A stretch of 64,000 bases of DNA from Theocolax elegans (lineage: Eukaryota; Arthropoda; Insecta; Hymenoptera; Cerocephalidae), in NCBI GenBank assembly GCA_026168455.1, contig CM047427.1, positions 14,723,505-14,787,504 on the forward strand, in the 5' to 3' direction. Every line of letters begins with the position of its first letter. The first letter of the stretch is position 1. The position numbers and the translations under genes are program-made. Positions 25,251 to 39,800 of this stretch are shown piece after piece. The notes beneath the pieces are model-generated. The model saw only the letters and a list, made by a program, of their open reading frames with translations. It searched no databases and had not been told where the DNA came from.

Positions 25251-28200
25251 AATCATGGCATTCAATTGTACGGTGATATAGTTTAATCTTTTCCTTTTTC
25301 CTTTTTTTTACACGGGATAATTGTAAAAAAAAAGATAATCACGTTAGATCATTCGCGTTGTCACGTTTTCTTAACATTCCCGCAGTACGCTGAAATTGTA
25401 AATTTTAGCCGTACAGTGTATCGCAACGTAATGGAAACTCTGATCATCCGTAACTCCCTACCCCACCTCTCCTCCTCCTCCCTTTCTCCCCCTCCCTCCC
25501 CCCTCGTACAACATTTTAATACTTCTCAATAACGATAATACGTAGCGTTTGGCGATTGGGACCTCTATCTCTATCCATTTGTTAGTTCTTTTTTGTTGGT
25601 CTTGTTAACCTTACACATTTTTTTTAAAACAATGTAATTATTACTGTGGCGCTTCCTGCGGACAAACAAATTGTTTGATCTTAATACACGATGAAATTTG
25701 CTGTGCGGTATACAAAAACAAAAGTAGACTCCCCGTAAATTCACCCACAGACACACGGAAAAACATACACGCATACACGTACATGTATACAGATCCACTA
25801 ACACGAGCGCACACTCACACACGGAGATAAAGGAACTGTAGATTTTACAAAATAAAATACAAGTAAATAATTGAACAGCACCAAATTGTACGTTAACCGC
25901 ATTACGCTAAACGGTTGGAATCAAATTTACAAAATAAACTACGAGTTCCACGTAATAGTAAAAAATAAAAAAAAAAAAAAGAAAATAGAAAAGAAGAACA
26001 ACCGAACAAACAAAATTCGAGTGCTGGTCAATTATTTACAAACGTGACTCTTTTCACTATGTAATGCTCAGTATTTTAGTATAATTTCTAAAATGAAGAT
26101 AACAGAATACAAAAAAAAATAAATAAAAAACAGTCATAGGGCCAAGTTAATAAATAATTATATAAATAAAAAGTAATTATAATCAATGAAAGGATACCAA
26201 AAAAAAAATAATAAAATAAAGTATCGAAAATGAAAAAAAAAAAAGAAGATGGGAAAAACGTTGGTCCAATAATGTCCAACGCACGTCGGCAACTTTTACT
26301 TTCTAGGGAAGGAAATAAAAGCAACAAACAGACAAAAAAAGAAGTAATATTAAAAAGGAAAATAATAATAATAATAATAATAATAAATAATGCAAAGTCA
26401 ACGTAAGAATTTGTGACGTGCTTTTCTACTGTAGATAACACCTCAAGATATAGCTGCACTCCTGACGTCAACGTACATAATAGTTTCTTACGTTATTTTG
26501 TATGTACATATTTCATATGTAAGGTAATAAAGTAAAATAAAAAGAAAAATTAATATTAATAACAATAACAATAATAATAATAACAACAACAACAATAATA
26601 ATAATAATAATATTAACGACGACGATGACGATGAAAAAGTAAACAAGGCGCATATGGATGCTGTATGTAAAATACGTATATAAATTCCGCAAACTCAGGT
26701 GGAATGCGTATATGAAGACTATATACAACGTTTTACAGGAACAAAAAAAAGGAACACTCACACACACACACACACACACCCACACATACACACACACAAG
26801 AAAATTTTATTACATATATTATGTAATAAACTATTATTTCAGCTAGTACTAAAGATAATGAGAAAAAAAAAGAAATTTACGTTCACGCGGTAATAAAAGC
26901 GAGATGAAAAAAAATTAATAATAATAATAATAATAATTATATCGGTCAGACTGCATCTATATTTTGAGCTAGAAAGAGTATATATAAATAAATCTAAATA
27001 TATCGTAATTTTGTCTCTCGATAAAAAAAGCAGATTAAAAAAACTTAATAATAAATAAATAAATAAATAAAATAAACAGATAAATAAACAAATAAATAAA
27101 AGTACGTTTCCTTTTTACGTAGTACGCAAATCTCGAAGGTATAAACGCCATTAATAGCTAAATATGCATATATATATACATATATTATTTATTTCGTTGA
27201 TTGCTCGTGGCGAGAGAAACGTTGCTACGTCTTTTGCAGTCACTTTATCGTATAATAACGACTCGAGCGCTTCCGAGTTTTTTTTTCCAAAAAAAAAAAA
27301 GTAAATAAATAAATAAAATAAAAAAGCGTGTCTTCCTTGCCGGTGCGAAGGGAGAGAAACGATATATATATATAGACACGTATTACACATCGACGCATTT
27401 TACTTCTTCACTCGCGATGGAACGACGAGATTTAACTTTTTCCTTCGATTTCCAAGTTTGATACGAGTATACTTGTTATTAGCAATGACTTTTCACTTTT
27501 CATTATACATCTCGAGAGGTGTGTTTGGTTTACTTTCTACAATTCTTCATAGGTGATTTTAATTTTAATGGTAACTATTTGCGCAGTCAAAGTAGATGAT
27601 GAGTGTTATAAATTAAAAAATATTTTACAATTGGATTTTATAATTTATTTAAATGCTTAACGTCATCGATATTTTTCCAAAGTTTTTACTTCGAGTAACA
27701 AATTGGAAAAAATACGCAAGATTGTGAAAACCAAAACCAGCAATTACAGGAATTCAATTTCTTTAAGTGCTGCGTAAAAAAAGTGAAAGAAATCCACATT
27801 TCTGTCTATGAAATCGCAGAAGGCTCAAAGTTGATTTAACTTTATATATTTTTAAATACCGCGTATTTAAGTACATCGGTAAAAAAAGAAAAAAATAAGA
27901 AAAATTGAAAATAAAACCTTATACGAGACAGGTTGAATGTCGTGCTTGAAATATAAAGTTACATTTAACGAAGCATACATGCTTTCATTCAATTAAAGTC
28001 CACTTTTATCACGATTCTGTTCGTTATGAAAATATGTTGCCTTTCATATACATTTTTTTATTATTTATTTTAATCTTTACTTTTGAATATCATCAAGATC
28101 TTTAGATAAACAGTAAAAGTATGAAGATACTTTATCAAAAATATAAAAATTAGATTGGTATTTTGTTTATCTTGAAAGATAAAACTTTGGACTAAAAGCT

Positions 28201-30300
28201 GAAATGGAGCTTTCGATCGATTTGTACTTTCAACTTTTAGCTTTGAAACAAAAAGTATCGGTTTGTTCGGATGAGACCTGCATCATCATAAAATAACATT
28301 ACTCTAAAAAAACATATTTTCAAAGTTTAATCGCAAGTCAATATAAATATAATATTTTTAGTCCGACTATTCTCGAGAAAATTGAATAACGATTACAAAT
28401 ATAAATAGTAGCTTATTTAATTGAATTGCCTTCTAAAAATAAAAAAAAAACTCGAAACGACTCTATAAAGTATATATAAATTCTACTACTCAACGTAATG
28501 AATTATCTCATCAGCAATTTAAAAATTTCGAGTTTACTCCATTAGTAACATTTATAATGAAGAAGAAGGATAACAATTGCTCTCTCGTGGTAGTTAGCTA
28601 TTCGAGGCAACATTACTAATCCAAGAACAAAAGGAGCGATAAAAGAAATTTCGAACCATCCAGGACGTTGATAATGAAAACCTACAAATTGCTTAACGAC
28701 TTGAGCGAGTTGGTGAAAAAGAAGCCTATAAAATACCAATCAAATAGGAAAATAATCGTCTACCGCGACCAGAATTTTATTTTCAGGGTCTATCGCTATT
28801 CGAGTTTATGTACGGTCATGATTTTTTAGTTTATCTAGATACTCTAGGATCGTTGGATTGTAAGCGATAATGTTGATTTTTATTTTACATGTGAGGACAG
28901 TTCCTTCTCCTTTTACGAAGGCTACAAATGCTAGGTTTTTTATTGTATTATAAAGTCGGTTTCTTACCTGCTCGAATATTTTATAATTCTCTTGATTTAT
29001 TTAACAAATTTACTGCGCACTAGTATCACTAAAATTATTATCGCAATTTTATTAATCACCTATATAACAAGTACGCCACTTTTTCAAGATAAAAATCAAA
29101 CGTAAACCTAGGAAATCGTCTTTACGACAAAAAAAAGTAAAATATAACACAACCTGGAGACGTAGGAAAAAATAAATCCACGTGTGTGACCATCGATAAA
29201 TAATCGTTCTTGCTGCCTTAAATTCAACTATAAATAAATGTATAAAGAATAATCCAAAAGATTATACCCTATAATGCGAACAAAACTATGAACCCGATTA
29301 ACTACGAAAAATCAAGACCACGTAAAGTAAAAGTGAATTAAAAAAAAATAAATACATAAATAAATAAAAGAGTAAATAAATAATAATAAACACTGTATAG
29401 AAATGATAAAATCATTCTTTTCGAGTGACAAATGTATATCACGCTCATGTTAATCGATAATGGAAATCCAAACGTACTCGGTTCTTACTGTATTCGACTG
29501 TTGCTCGTAATTAAGCATTTTTACTTTTATGAAAAGAAGAATAAAGAATTGTTTTAGTTCGAATTGAGAGTCCGACCGGCAAATTGAAAAGACGACTTAC
29601 GTAAAACTGAAACACGATCAAATTCATCGAAATTTCTTTATCGTTATCTCACTTTGAACGAGGGTCGAGCTACGAAAAAAAAAGAAACACTTAATCACCA
29701 CTCATAAACCGAAAGAGAATAATAATAAAAACCTTACGAATTCAACGACAACCACACGGAGGGTCGATAAAAGTGGCTCCTTAAACAAACAAACAAACAA
29801 AAAAGAAAACGAAGGAAACGGTCAAACCCTCGCGTATATAGGAAAAAAATCAAGGCGAGCCTTCGTCTCTCTGAGGACGTATATAGAAAAAAAAATAATA
29901 ATAATCTCACGTAGTGGAAGGAAAAAACTTACTACGTGAATAAAAAAGCTCTAAGCAACAAAAGTATATTATACGATTAAAAAATAATAAATAATTAAAT
30001 AAATAAATAAAAGCCGAAGATAAATAATAAAAACTAAATCAACTTCATTACTCTTACATAATGGATAAGCGTGTGCGTTTTCTTCTTAAGACATATCGTT
30101 TTAAAAAATGGTGCAAATGGATTAAAACAAGTAACAAAAATAATAATAATGAAAAAAAAGTATAATGGTATAATATATATACCATATATAAAGCGTCCAT
30201 TTGGTGGATGCTTATAGTTAGAAGAAAAAAAAAATACTTATTGTACAAGAGTTGATGAGTTGTTTGAATTTTTACTGTAGCAATATACATCAGATTTTAT
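25251..30300. other. A-rich, T-poor (plus strand) non-coding block
   Basis: Between about 25.9 and 30.1 kb the plus strand is dominated by A runs and AAAT/AAT repeats, such as 26361-26385 (AAT)n and AAATAAATAAATAAA near 27050. A (CA)n tract lies at about 26757-26799. Long T-rich frames on the minus strand are translations of these tracts. It may be an extended 3' UTR of the upstream gene or intergenic DNA. No gene is supported. Confidence 0.4.
26757..26799. repeat. (CA)n microsatellite
   Basis: CACA repeats with a CCCACACATACA interruption. Confidence 0.95.
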
Positions 30301-33300
30301 TATGAAATAAATATAAAACACATTAATGTTAAGTTACTCATTTACGTTTCGATTCATTTCTTCGTTTAGCTCGCTCGATTTTTACTTTGATATAATGTAT
30401 AATGAAAATGACGGTACATCGGTATCGTCCTAATTAATATTGTAAAAACAAAAAAAAATAAATAAAATAAAATCTCACATGATTGTAATAATGATCTACA
30501 ATCGCGTATAACGTCATATTATTGTTACGATTTTTCGTTAGCGCTCAATATATTGAATGTTATTTTTAATAAAATCCATTATCAATGTAAGGAGTTATAT
30601 TGTTTTTCCTATGAAAAAAACATGCATGCAAAACACGAGAAAATATGGTGAGTAACTTACAAATTATTATTATTTTATTTTTCCGTTTTTCCATTTGTTG
30701 TTAATCTTGTTTAATTTTTAGTTTCTGCAATTTTATAATTTTGATAACTATTAATTTATTACAGAAATAAATTATGTAAATCAACAAACATTAATCATTT
30801 CAATTGAAGATGAATTTACATAAAAAGTATTTGATATAATTGATCGATCATTTCTTATTGTATTTGGTATACAAGTTTCAGTACCACGTCTGACCCAATA
30901 CGAATGTGTACTACTTGATATAAGCTTAATTAAGCTCGACAATCTTTCGACATTCGTTCATTTATTATTTATAAAGGAGTATAATTCACTTTTATATTTT
31001 GCTGAATTTTCATTTTATGCTAATACAAATTATTTGGACAGGATAAATATCGCTATACACGTTTGTACGTAAATTAGAATTATGTTAACGATTATAATCA
31101 GGTGATCATAAGCTCGATATATATATATATATATACATAATCCCTAATTTCAGCTCGTGAATGATTGAGTGGTAAATATAATCGAATAGCTCTTTGCAAA
31201 TACTGTGTACGATCTATTCAATATTATTACTTCATTTCGCATTATTATTTAATAATTATAAATTAATTGAATGGTAATAACAACATTTAAAAAAAATCTA
31301 ATTGATCATTATAATCTTTTTACGCTTTCAATTTGTACATTTAATTTCTTTTTTAATTGTTTTACTATTCAATAACGTCAAAAATAATAGGAAATAAAAA
31401 CAGTACGAGTCGCATTTGACACAAATTGCATAAAAAGTAATAATAAACAATGAGTGCATCTTGAATATAAAAAAATAGAAACTTTCAGTGCAGTTTCGTT
31501 AAAACAAAAAATATTAACAATCAGAACGCAGCCAAAGTAGAATAATGTTGTTCTACTCATTACGGAAAAGGTCAAGCGCGTGTCCAAGTCACAAAGATAC
31601 GATCAAAGATCTATATATCTCGAGGAAAAGTTCCCAGCAAACGTGAGCCCGCAAAATGACGAGATGATGTAAACACGTTTGATCCTCACACACACGTCTA
31701 TATATATATATATGCGTAAAAGCTCAACACAAGGTTGGCTAAGTAAGAGGTGGAGGCTAATTACGCGGCCGATTGAATTGCAGATCCAATCAATGACAAG
31801 CCAGCCTCTCCCAATCGCTAACACAGAGATGATCCAAAAAAAGAGAGGCATCCTCGTGACTCTAGTAATTAATACTTTTCACGAGGTAATTACATCGATT
31901 AACGAATTTTGACAGGTTTCCCTATTTTTTTATCTTGAAAAAGAGATTTTAATTATAACTTTGATTTAATTATGGCTTTTTTCATAAGACCGTCGTTTAT
32001 CGGTTAAATAAAGAAATATTCTGAATTATATTAATGTCGGTGTTACCTTTTTAATTGTTATTTTATTTAAGCATTCGGGGTGAATGAATAAATCAACTTT
32101 TTTACGTAGCGCGATTTTTCGCATGTACTCAAAGAATTAGATACAAACGATTAAAATTGTACATTTCGACGACAGGAAATACTGAATGGCTGTTTAATCA
32201 TTATTTAATTATTTATTATATCTTAATAGATTTATGTTAATTAATTTACGGCAAACCTATGTGTTTATAAAAAAAAGAATAGTAATTTATTAGAATAAGA
32301 AATTTGGATTTTTTAAATTACGAATAAAATTAATGGAAATAACAAATTAAATACTAAAATTATCAATGACCTCTCGGTCAACCATGAAATTTTCATTAGC
32401 GAGCGTACGATTTTTGTTGATTCCCATGGGATATGTAAACTGATCAATAATCTGCGAGTGCACGTTTATACATTGTTAATATATAACATTTGCGCATTTG
32501 CCGGTACGTGTACACATAAATTTAATTGTATACGTTACTTTGCCAAAATAAAATTTAAAAGAAGCAAAATCAAAAATTGTTTGAATACGAGATAGAGAGA
32601 AAATTATTATCTAATATGAAAATAGTGTAAGTTCATTTAATTCTAATTTATTAAAGTAAAATAATTTCTTTTAGAATACTTATCTTAATCGTTTGTACGC
32701 TTATACTGCAAACTTCTCGAGCAAGTCGCGTTCACAGAAAAAAGTCATGTAAAAGAGACTGAAAACACTTATAAAATTTACTAAATTACGAAATCTAAAT
32801 TGGTTTGGGATCTTATTCGGAATTTGACCCCCAAAAAGATCATGTTTTTCTTAACCTATAAATCACTAAAAAACGATCAAAAACACATTTTTCCATTTAA
32901 AAAAGTATTTAGAAAATTATTTTATTCATTTCTTAATCGATTGGGTTAAAAAAAAACATGATTTTCTTGCTTCGGTAAATAAATGCATTTGTAAATTTGA
33001 CTAAATCTTTTGATACGAGATCTTATGTGCGGTATTAAAAAAAATCTTACTAAATTAAAAATTAATTAAAACTCTTGAGGAATTATTACTATTTAGTTTG
33101 ATAAATCTTAAGGTTATAATATTAAAAGGATTTTGCAAATATAATATGATTTGTTATAAAATAAAGTTTAATATATTGTATCTTTACTATTTTATGAAAT
33201 TAAGTTCAGTATTTAATGTTGCGTTTTACTGTGTTACAGTAAATTTTTTTATAATCCGCTTCAAAATGCTTGCTTTAGAAGCTACAGTAAATTTACTAAA

Positions 33301-36300
33301 CGAGTACGTGCAACATGATCACATAATTTACTAGAGAGCCCAAAGTAAATTTTACTTAATTTTAATTGATAAATCCGTTAAAAAATAAACGTCAATTACA
33401 CTCGATATACGAGGAAAAGTAAAAAAAATCGAATAGTACTTAGGTGTGATTGAAGCAATGCAAATAGAAAAAAAGAAGAATAGAAGTGCAGTAAAATCAA
33501 TAGGGTAGAGAGAAAAAGAAAACGTGTCGGTATTTCACATCTCTGTATGAAGTAACGGTAGAAAGACGTTCGAAGAGACAAAACGGAAGAGCAAAGCGAC
33601 TTTTGGGAAAAAAGTTGGCAACCCGAGGTTATTGTTTATATTGCCTGGCTGGGATCCAAAAACCCTATATGATCATTTGCCTACTGTGCAGGAAAGTGTC
33701 TTCCTCGTTATTATAGTTCCCACGCGAAATAATCATTCTATATTATTGGACGTAATAAATAAGTCACCTGTGCAACTATCGTTTTACATTGATTTTTCTC
33801 GATTATAATTATCGCACGATGGCAAGCGACACAGGTAAGTCAAGGTCTAGCAATTTTGGATGTCGATCAACTGTAATGGACTTGGTGAGAAACAATGGAA
33901 AAAATACGTGTAATATGTATATATAGAATTATTCGTGTAATAATTTACTTTTTTCCTTCAAATGCAGCTTTCAGTGTCAATGCAAGACTTTCGAGTACAC
34001 ACACACACACGCGAAGCCACTTGACAAAAATTCGGTCGATTTAAGGTACAATCGACTCGAAAACGAATTTCAGGAAAATACAGCCGAGGAAAAGAAATTT
34101 GGATTTTTTCTTACCACGGCAAATCAGTTGAAATATATCTTGATCGAGTTCTTACATAGTATATATATATATATACCCTACTATCTTTTTCATTTCTAAC
34201 GAAAAATATTTCGCTTAAATCGATTTTATGACAATTGATTTTCAAATTGTTTGCCTTTCTTACTTTCGTTCCTTTTTTCTCGTACTTTATTCGATACGAT
34301 AACATATTCGGTTGCTTGATTTATTTTAGCTAGTGGATATACGTAAAGAAACAAATAATTTTATTGAAATAATACAATTATAGTATATTCAACTCATGAA
34401 TTTATTACGTATATTTCAATATTATTACGAGAAAATTAAACCCTGAAACATTTATTAGCCGATTTAAAACCGATTTAAAAATCTTATAATAAAGTGAATC
34501 GATGAAAATTCATAAGACCCTCGAAAATGAAAATGTATTTCGAACTTAAGCCAAAATAAAATGTAGAAATGACGAACTCTATTCTCGTATCAAAAGATGA
34601 TAAAGCTAACATTTTTCAATATTTTTTGTTTCCATCATTTGAAATTCAAATAAAGTTCGTATATGAATATATATTTGCGGTTATCGGTCAAATTAAACAT
34701 ATCGAAAAAATGTTTATTCCTGCCGGTGGTTGAATAAATTGAACAAAAATAATTTATAATACTTACCTACTAAAAATACAATCAGTCAAAATGAAAATGG
34801 TTTAGAGGTATTTAAAAATTAAAATTTATTGTTAAGTGACGAAATGTAAAGTTAATTAACGAACACAACCAGGTTGTAATGTAAATTCTAAAATCGTGAA
34901 AACTATATACTGTCCGAATTATGGGGCTGTGGCGCTTGGGGAAAATAAATATATATGTATAAATGTATGTATGTATGTATGAAAGAAAATGTGGCGCTAA
35001 CACATTGCGGCGTGCGGCTCCTATCGATTTTCGTCCCACATCCGCGCGCAGATATTACCTGTCTTCTTGCCTCTCTCTCCCCATTATTTTCGGCTCCCCA
35101 CGAGGAAAACCCTCCTTCCTCGCCCCTTCATCCTTCAATTATCCGTCGAGGTTCTTTCCTACGATTCTTCTTATTACTTCTTTCTTTCGTCCCTTCCTTC
35201 CTTCTTTCTTCCTTCCTTTCTTTCTTTCTTTCTTTTTAATTTACTCTTCTTTTTCGAAAACTTCTTTATCACCTTCTCGACTTCTTATACTTATTGTTCA
35301 CTCGTTTCTTCTTCTTTTTTTTTTATACAGACTTTTTTCCCTCCCGCTGACTTTTCAACGAGTTTTCTCCTAACTTGCATACATTTATACGTAAAAGTGA
35401 ATCTTAATCATTTTTCCTTCGAGATTATTTCTCTTTATTTAAATTCAGTTGCTTTGTATTATTGTTTTATACAAGGGATAGTGGCAAATGCTAATTCAAT
35501 TTTTATTATTTTTTTGAGTATTTTTTTTGAGTACCGTATCACAACCAACTTATTAATAAATTAATAAATTCAATATATCTAACTAATGTATGGATTTATT
35601 ACTTGATATATTACTGCATAAGGTTGTCCAAATGTTTTTATTAACGCAAATCATTTATTGTTCAAATCACGGATAAATAATATTTTTAAGTCACGTAAGT
35701 TTCGAGAACAAAGATTTAATTGAATTTACTCCAAATTTACTTCTAATTAATCCAAATACAATGTCTTCAGAATATTTGAAGCTCATTAATGATCTTTTTT
35801 ACTTTTGATCAATATAAAAATAAAATATAAAAAATGAATTTAAAAATAATCGTGAACTCAATTTAATTTTAAGATTCAATAACAATTCTGTTATTTTACC
35901 TTCTAAATACAAGTAATTTGATTTGAATTCTCTTATAATAATAGCAAAAATAAGGCAAATTACGAACATTTTTTACTGATATATATATAATATTCTAATT
36001 ATATAAAAATAACCGCTGCCGATTCATAGGCCTGTAGCTTCCTGAAAATTAATGTGTCGCTCTTATATATGTAATATATTATTCTTAAATATAAAATTTA
36101 ATTTATCAAGTCAAAAATATGTAACGTTATTAATATTTTTTATTTTTCATACAAATTTAATTCAGATGATTATTAAAAATAAAAAAAATTTCTTGTAATC
36201 TTATTGGCCATGTTATAAAGAAATACTACTTTTTTTATTTCAGTGCCCATAGATTTTTGAAATAAATTGATGCATTTCCCAAGTGTTTTGCGCCAAAAAG

Positions 36301-36472
36301 TACAACTTTTAGATATTGCAAATACCTCAAGATATAATGTTTGTAAAAAGTTTTAATAAAGCGACAGATATTATTATTTCGAAGCATGCTTACTAGAAAG
36401 TACAAATTAAAAACAGCTACTGTTACCATGATTTTTTTCAATTTATTTAACTGATTACATTCAGATATCACA
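30301..36472. other. Non-coding AT-rich block
   Basis: No supportable exon. A pyrimidine-rich patch with a GC-richer start spans 34980-35240, including CTTT/CCTT repeats at about 35186-35236. It gives several long but low-complexity Ser/Phe/Leu-rich frames that are not genes. A short ATGGCAAGCGACACAG followed by GTAAGT at 33819-33840 resembles a first coding exon, but no partner exon was found. Confidence 0.4.
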
Positions 36473-36476
36473 TTAA

Positions 36477-36856
36477 GGGGATGTTGACCTCAGAAAATGG
36501 TAATTTTTAATATTTTTTTATAAACAAAAAAAATAATTTTTAAAAAACCCTGAACGCCATGCCCTTAGGCATGTGTTAAATATTATACTTGAATTTTTCA
36601 GATTTTTAAATTTGTAATTAAATTTTGATTTTTACGTTGAAAATTCATGCCTTTTTAGATCAATAAATTACCGACCGAAAATTTTTTATTCATTTATTAT
36701 TAACAAATTTAATTGTTTTTAAAAAATCAGAACGTCATGCCCTCGCTTTTGTTTTAAACTACCCCTATGAATTTTTTCAGATTTTTAAATCAATATTTCC
36801 AAGATAATTCTTATGTTGAAAGGTGTAGGTCCCTGTAACTAGGGTCAGACATCCCG
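36477..36856. mobile_element. TTAA-flanked MITE, 380 bp
   Basis: Flanked by TTAA at 36473-36476 and 36857-36860. It starts GGGGATGTTGACCTCAG and ends GGGTCAGACATCCCG. The interior matches 2088-2690, including AACGCCATGCCCTTAGGCAT and the GTCCCTGTAACTAGGGT region, but lacks the two-hairpin insertion. It is a shorter copy of the same family. Confidence 0.8.
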
Positions 36857-36860
36857 TTAA

Positions 36861-39800
36861 GAAAAACGATTTTTTCATTCAAAGAAACCATGAACTTCGT
36901 AACGTAAAATTATTATTTTATTTGTAGCAAATGTCGATATCTTAATAGTTAAGAAATTTTCCTTTACTATTATAAATTTTTTTGTAAAAGAAAAATATCC
37001 ATTATCTTATATGAAGTATATTATTCTTAATAGTTAGCAAATATGACTTGAAGAATTGATATTAATTATAATACAAATAAATTATTATTTACAGAAATTT
37101 GAAAATGTATTCTTAATCAAAAGGCGCGGTAGCGCCTTGACGTAATTATAAGCGCGAGAGCCATTTATACAGCTTACTAGAGCCATGATTTTTTATTTTC
37201 ATAACTTTTTTAGTTATTCTTATTATTTTTCTTTAATATAATCATATTTAATTTAACTTTAATACATATCAATTGCGAAAAATGATTATTTCACTGAATT
37301 CGTATCAAAATCACAATTCTTACTTGTAAATCCAAATCAACTCATAGAAAAAATTATTATTAAGTCAAGTGCCTTTAGCCGTATTTTAATCCACATTTCT
37401 TAACAGTTAAGAAAGATTCTTTCTCTCAAAGAATTACTTTTCTCAGTGGCATCATGCTCAATAACTTCGCTAGTTACAAACCTTTTTACCTGAAAAAATA
37501 TACAGATCATGTTATCATAAAAACTATACCTTTTTTCAAAATTTTAAGTGAATTGAAAGTTTTTTTATGTCTAAAAGCATTTGCCATAGAAAACTCAAAT
37601 TTTTCCGTTTTTATTTTTTTTTTTGTTAAAAAACTAATGTTTTTGATAACTTTATTACCATGATTTGTTTAGCTCATTAGTTCAAAAAGTATAACAGAAT
37701 GAAATATAAATTAAATATTTTTAAATAACTTGAAAACTAATAAACATAATTTGAAAAACCTGAATCAAGAGAAAAGATTTATTTCCTGTACTTTAGTCCG
37801 ATTAAAAATATCATCTGCAACATTTACAAAATTTTCGAAAATAAAAATTTTAAATATCGAAAATTGACTGTCAAAAATAAGCAAATCAATAGATCCAAAA
37901 CCAAATTTTTGCCGAATTCAGAAAAATAAAAGCCCGAGCCCAGTGATATTGACCGACTAAGCACAGAAATATAGCGGTATGTACAGGTACAAACACACAC
38001 ACATGCGGATCATATTTTAAAAACACGTGATTCGGACTCTTGACATGTGTCAAACCATACTTCTAATATGTTTTTAGCAAATCGAAAAATTTTACTATTA
38101 CAAAGCTTGTTCTACGAGCTTTTATACACCTTTCGTGAATGACATTTCACTGACTTAAATTTCGAGTATGTAACAACAATATTTTGCGAGAATATATCCT
38201 TTCCTTCGAAACACAAAAAAAACACGTAGAAGAAAAAAGCGCATGATATACCTTTAAAAATATATCCACTTCCACTCTTTCGATATTAAACGGATAAATC
38301 GGAAATTCAGAGCTCGACGGTTTTCACGCCGAATTGCGTCGTGACTCCTTTCATCTTCAATTTCACGATATTCGTTTACCTTTCCGAAAGAACGCGGCGC
38401 TCTTTCCCATATAATATGTATATAGATCAGACCAAGACGCGAGATTGGCCATGTGGCCAACTTGAGATTCCAGACAAAGGCATTTATTCTTCCTTTTTAT
38501 GTGTATATATACTTGAAGCGTTATGCCGAATAAAAAGGAGGATTTCACTCAATCTTTTTTGAATCTTCGCGCTAAATAAACCGTGACATTTGGTGAATCG
38601 AACGATTATTACCCGAGAGATATATAGTTGATCTATACTCTTTTTTTTAAAGTAATAGTTTTCTAAAATTAAGCAAATTTTAAAATATTCGGATTTTATT
38701 TGAAACTCTATATCCAAATGAGTTATCATTGACTATAAGGTATCAATTTATTTATTTACATGTAAATGTTTTATTTCAATCGGTATCATGCATTTTTATG
38801 ATTATATTCATAATGTGAATTTACCATACAATAATGAAAAACCATAAACATTAGCAAATTTATGGAATCTTCATTACAGGTATATAAGTTTATTAGTCAT
38901 TAATCAACGACTCAAGGAAATGAAAATTCTATAAATTAAATAAAAAACAAAAAATATAAATAAACAATAATTACTTTATTCGTTTTAATTAAAAGTTCCA
39001 AGGTGTCTTTTCAAAAGTCACCGGACAACCAAAAATAAATCGAGTGAATCGATCAGGAAAGAGCTACAAGGACGCAATGTAGAACCCAATAAAGAGATTA
39101 CCACAATTCTATACTATATATTAAAAATATATTCGATGCAATAAAATAAATTCTTAACGTCGAACGTAGAGAGTCTGTGTGAAATATTGTTTTTACTAAG
39201 GATTAATATGACAAAATTGAGGACTATTTTATAAAATCTAATAAAAATGCAGGATATAAATAAGAATAAGGAAAAAATCGTTAATTACTTGGTTATAAGA
39301 TTATTTAACAAACTTGAAAAATTAAGAAAATTGAAATTAATACTGGATCTGCTCATTGCTCTATGTACTTATTTATGTTTTACTAGATTCCCAGTATTTC
39401 AATTTTTTTATTTGTAGTATTGTAATTATTATAGACTGATAACAAAATATATTGCTTTGACGTATAGATCAAATTATATGTATATACATTATTATACATT
39501 TTCAACCGTAAAATCGCATTCAAAGGAAATTCTTGCTTTTTTTCTGGTACCATCAAAACTAAAAATTTAAAAATAGCTTGCAGGTCTGTGATACCGTTGT
39601 GATAATTATTATTAATTTTCAAATCGAATAATAATATCATTATTATTTGTAGTCGTTTAAATTAACAAATATGACAGAAAATATGAATTATTATAAGTAA
39701 AAGAGGAATGGATTTTAAAAGATGTTTTATGTAATACGCCGTTATATTTTTTGTACTATACGAAAGATAATATCAAAATGTTCTTTCAATAAGATATAAT

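Noticed and set aside
26088..26797. Long minus-strand frames rich in Phe, Ile and Val
   Set aside because: They are translations of A-rich and AAT-repeat DNA on the plus strand.
28542..28739. 65-codon minus-strand frame with balanced composition
   Set aside because: No family recognised, no supporting splice structure or neighbour exon; probably chance.
33819..33834. ATGGCAAGCGACACAG followed by GTAAGT, like a first coding exon
   Set aside because: No downstream exon in a compatible phase could be recognised; too short to support a gene.
35067..35564. 165-codon plus-strand frame
   Set aside because: The peptide is mostly Phe, Ser, Leu and Pro from CTTT/CCTT repeats; it has no domain and no splice context.
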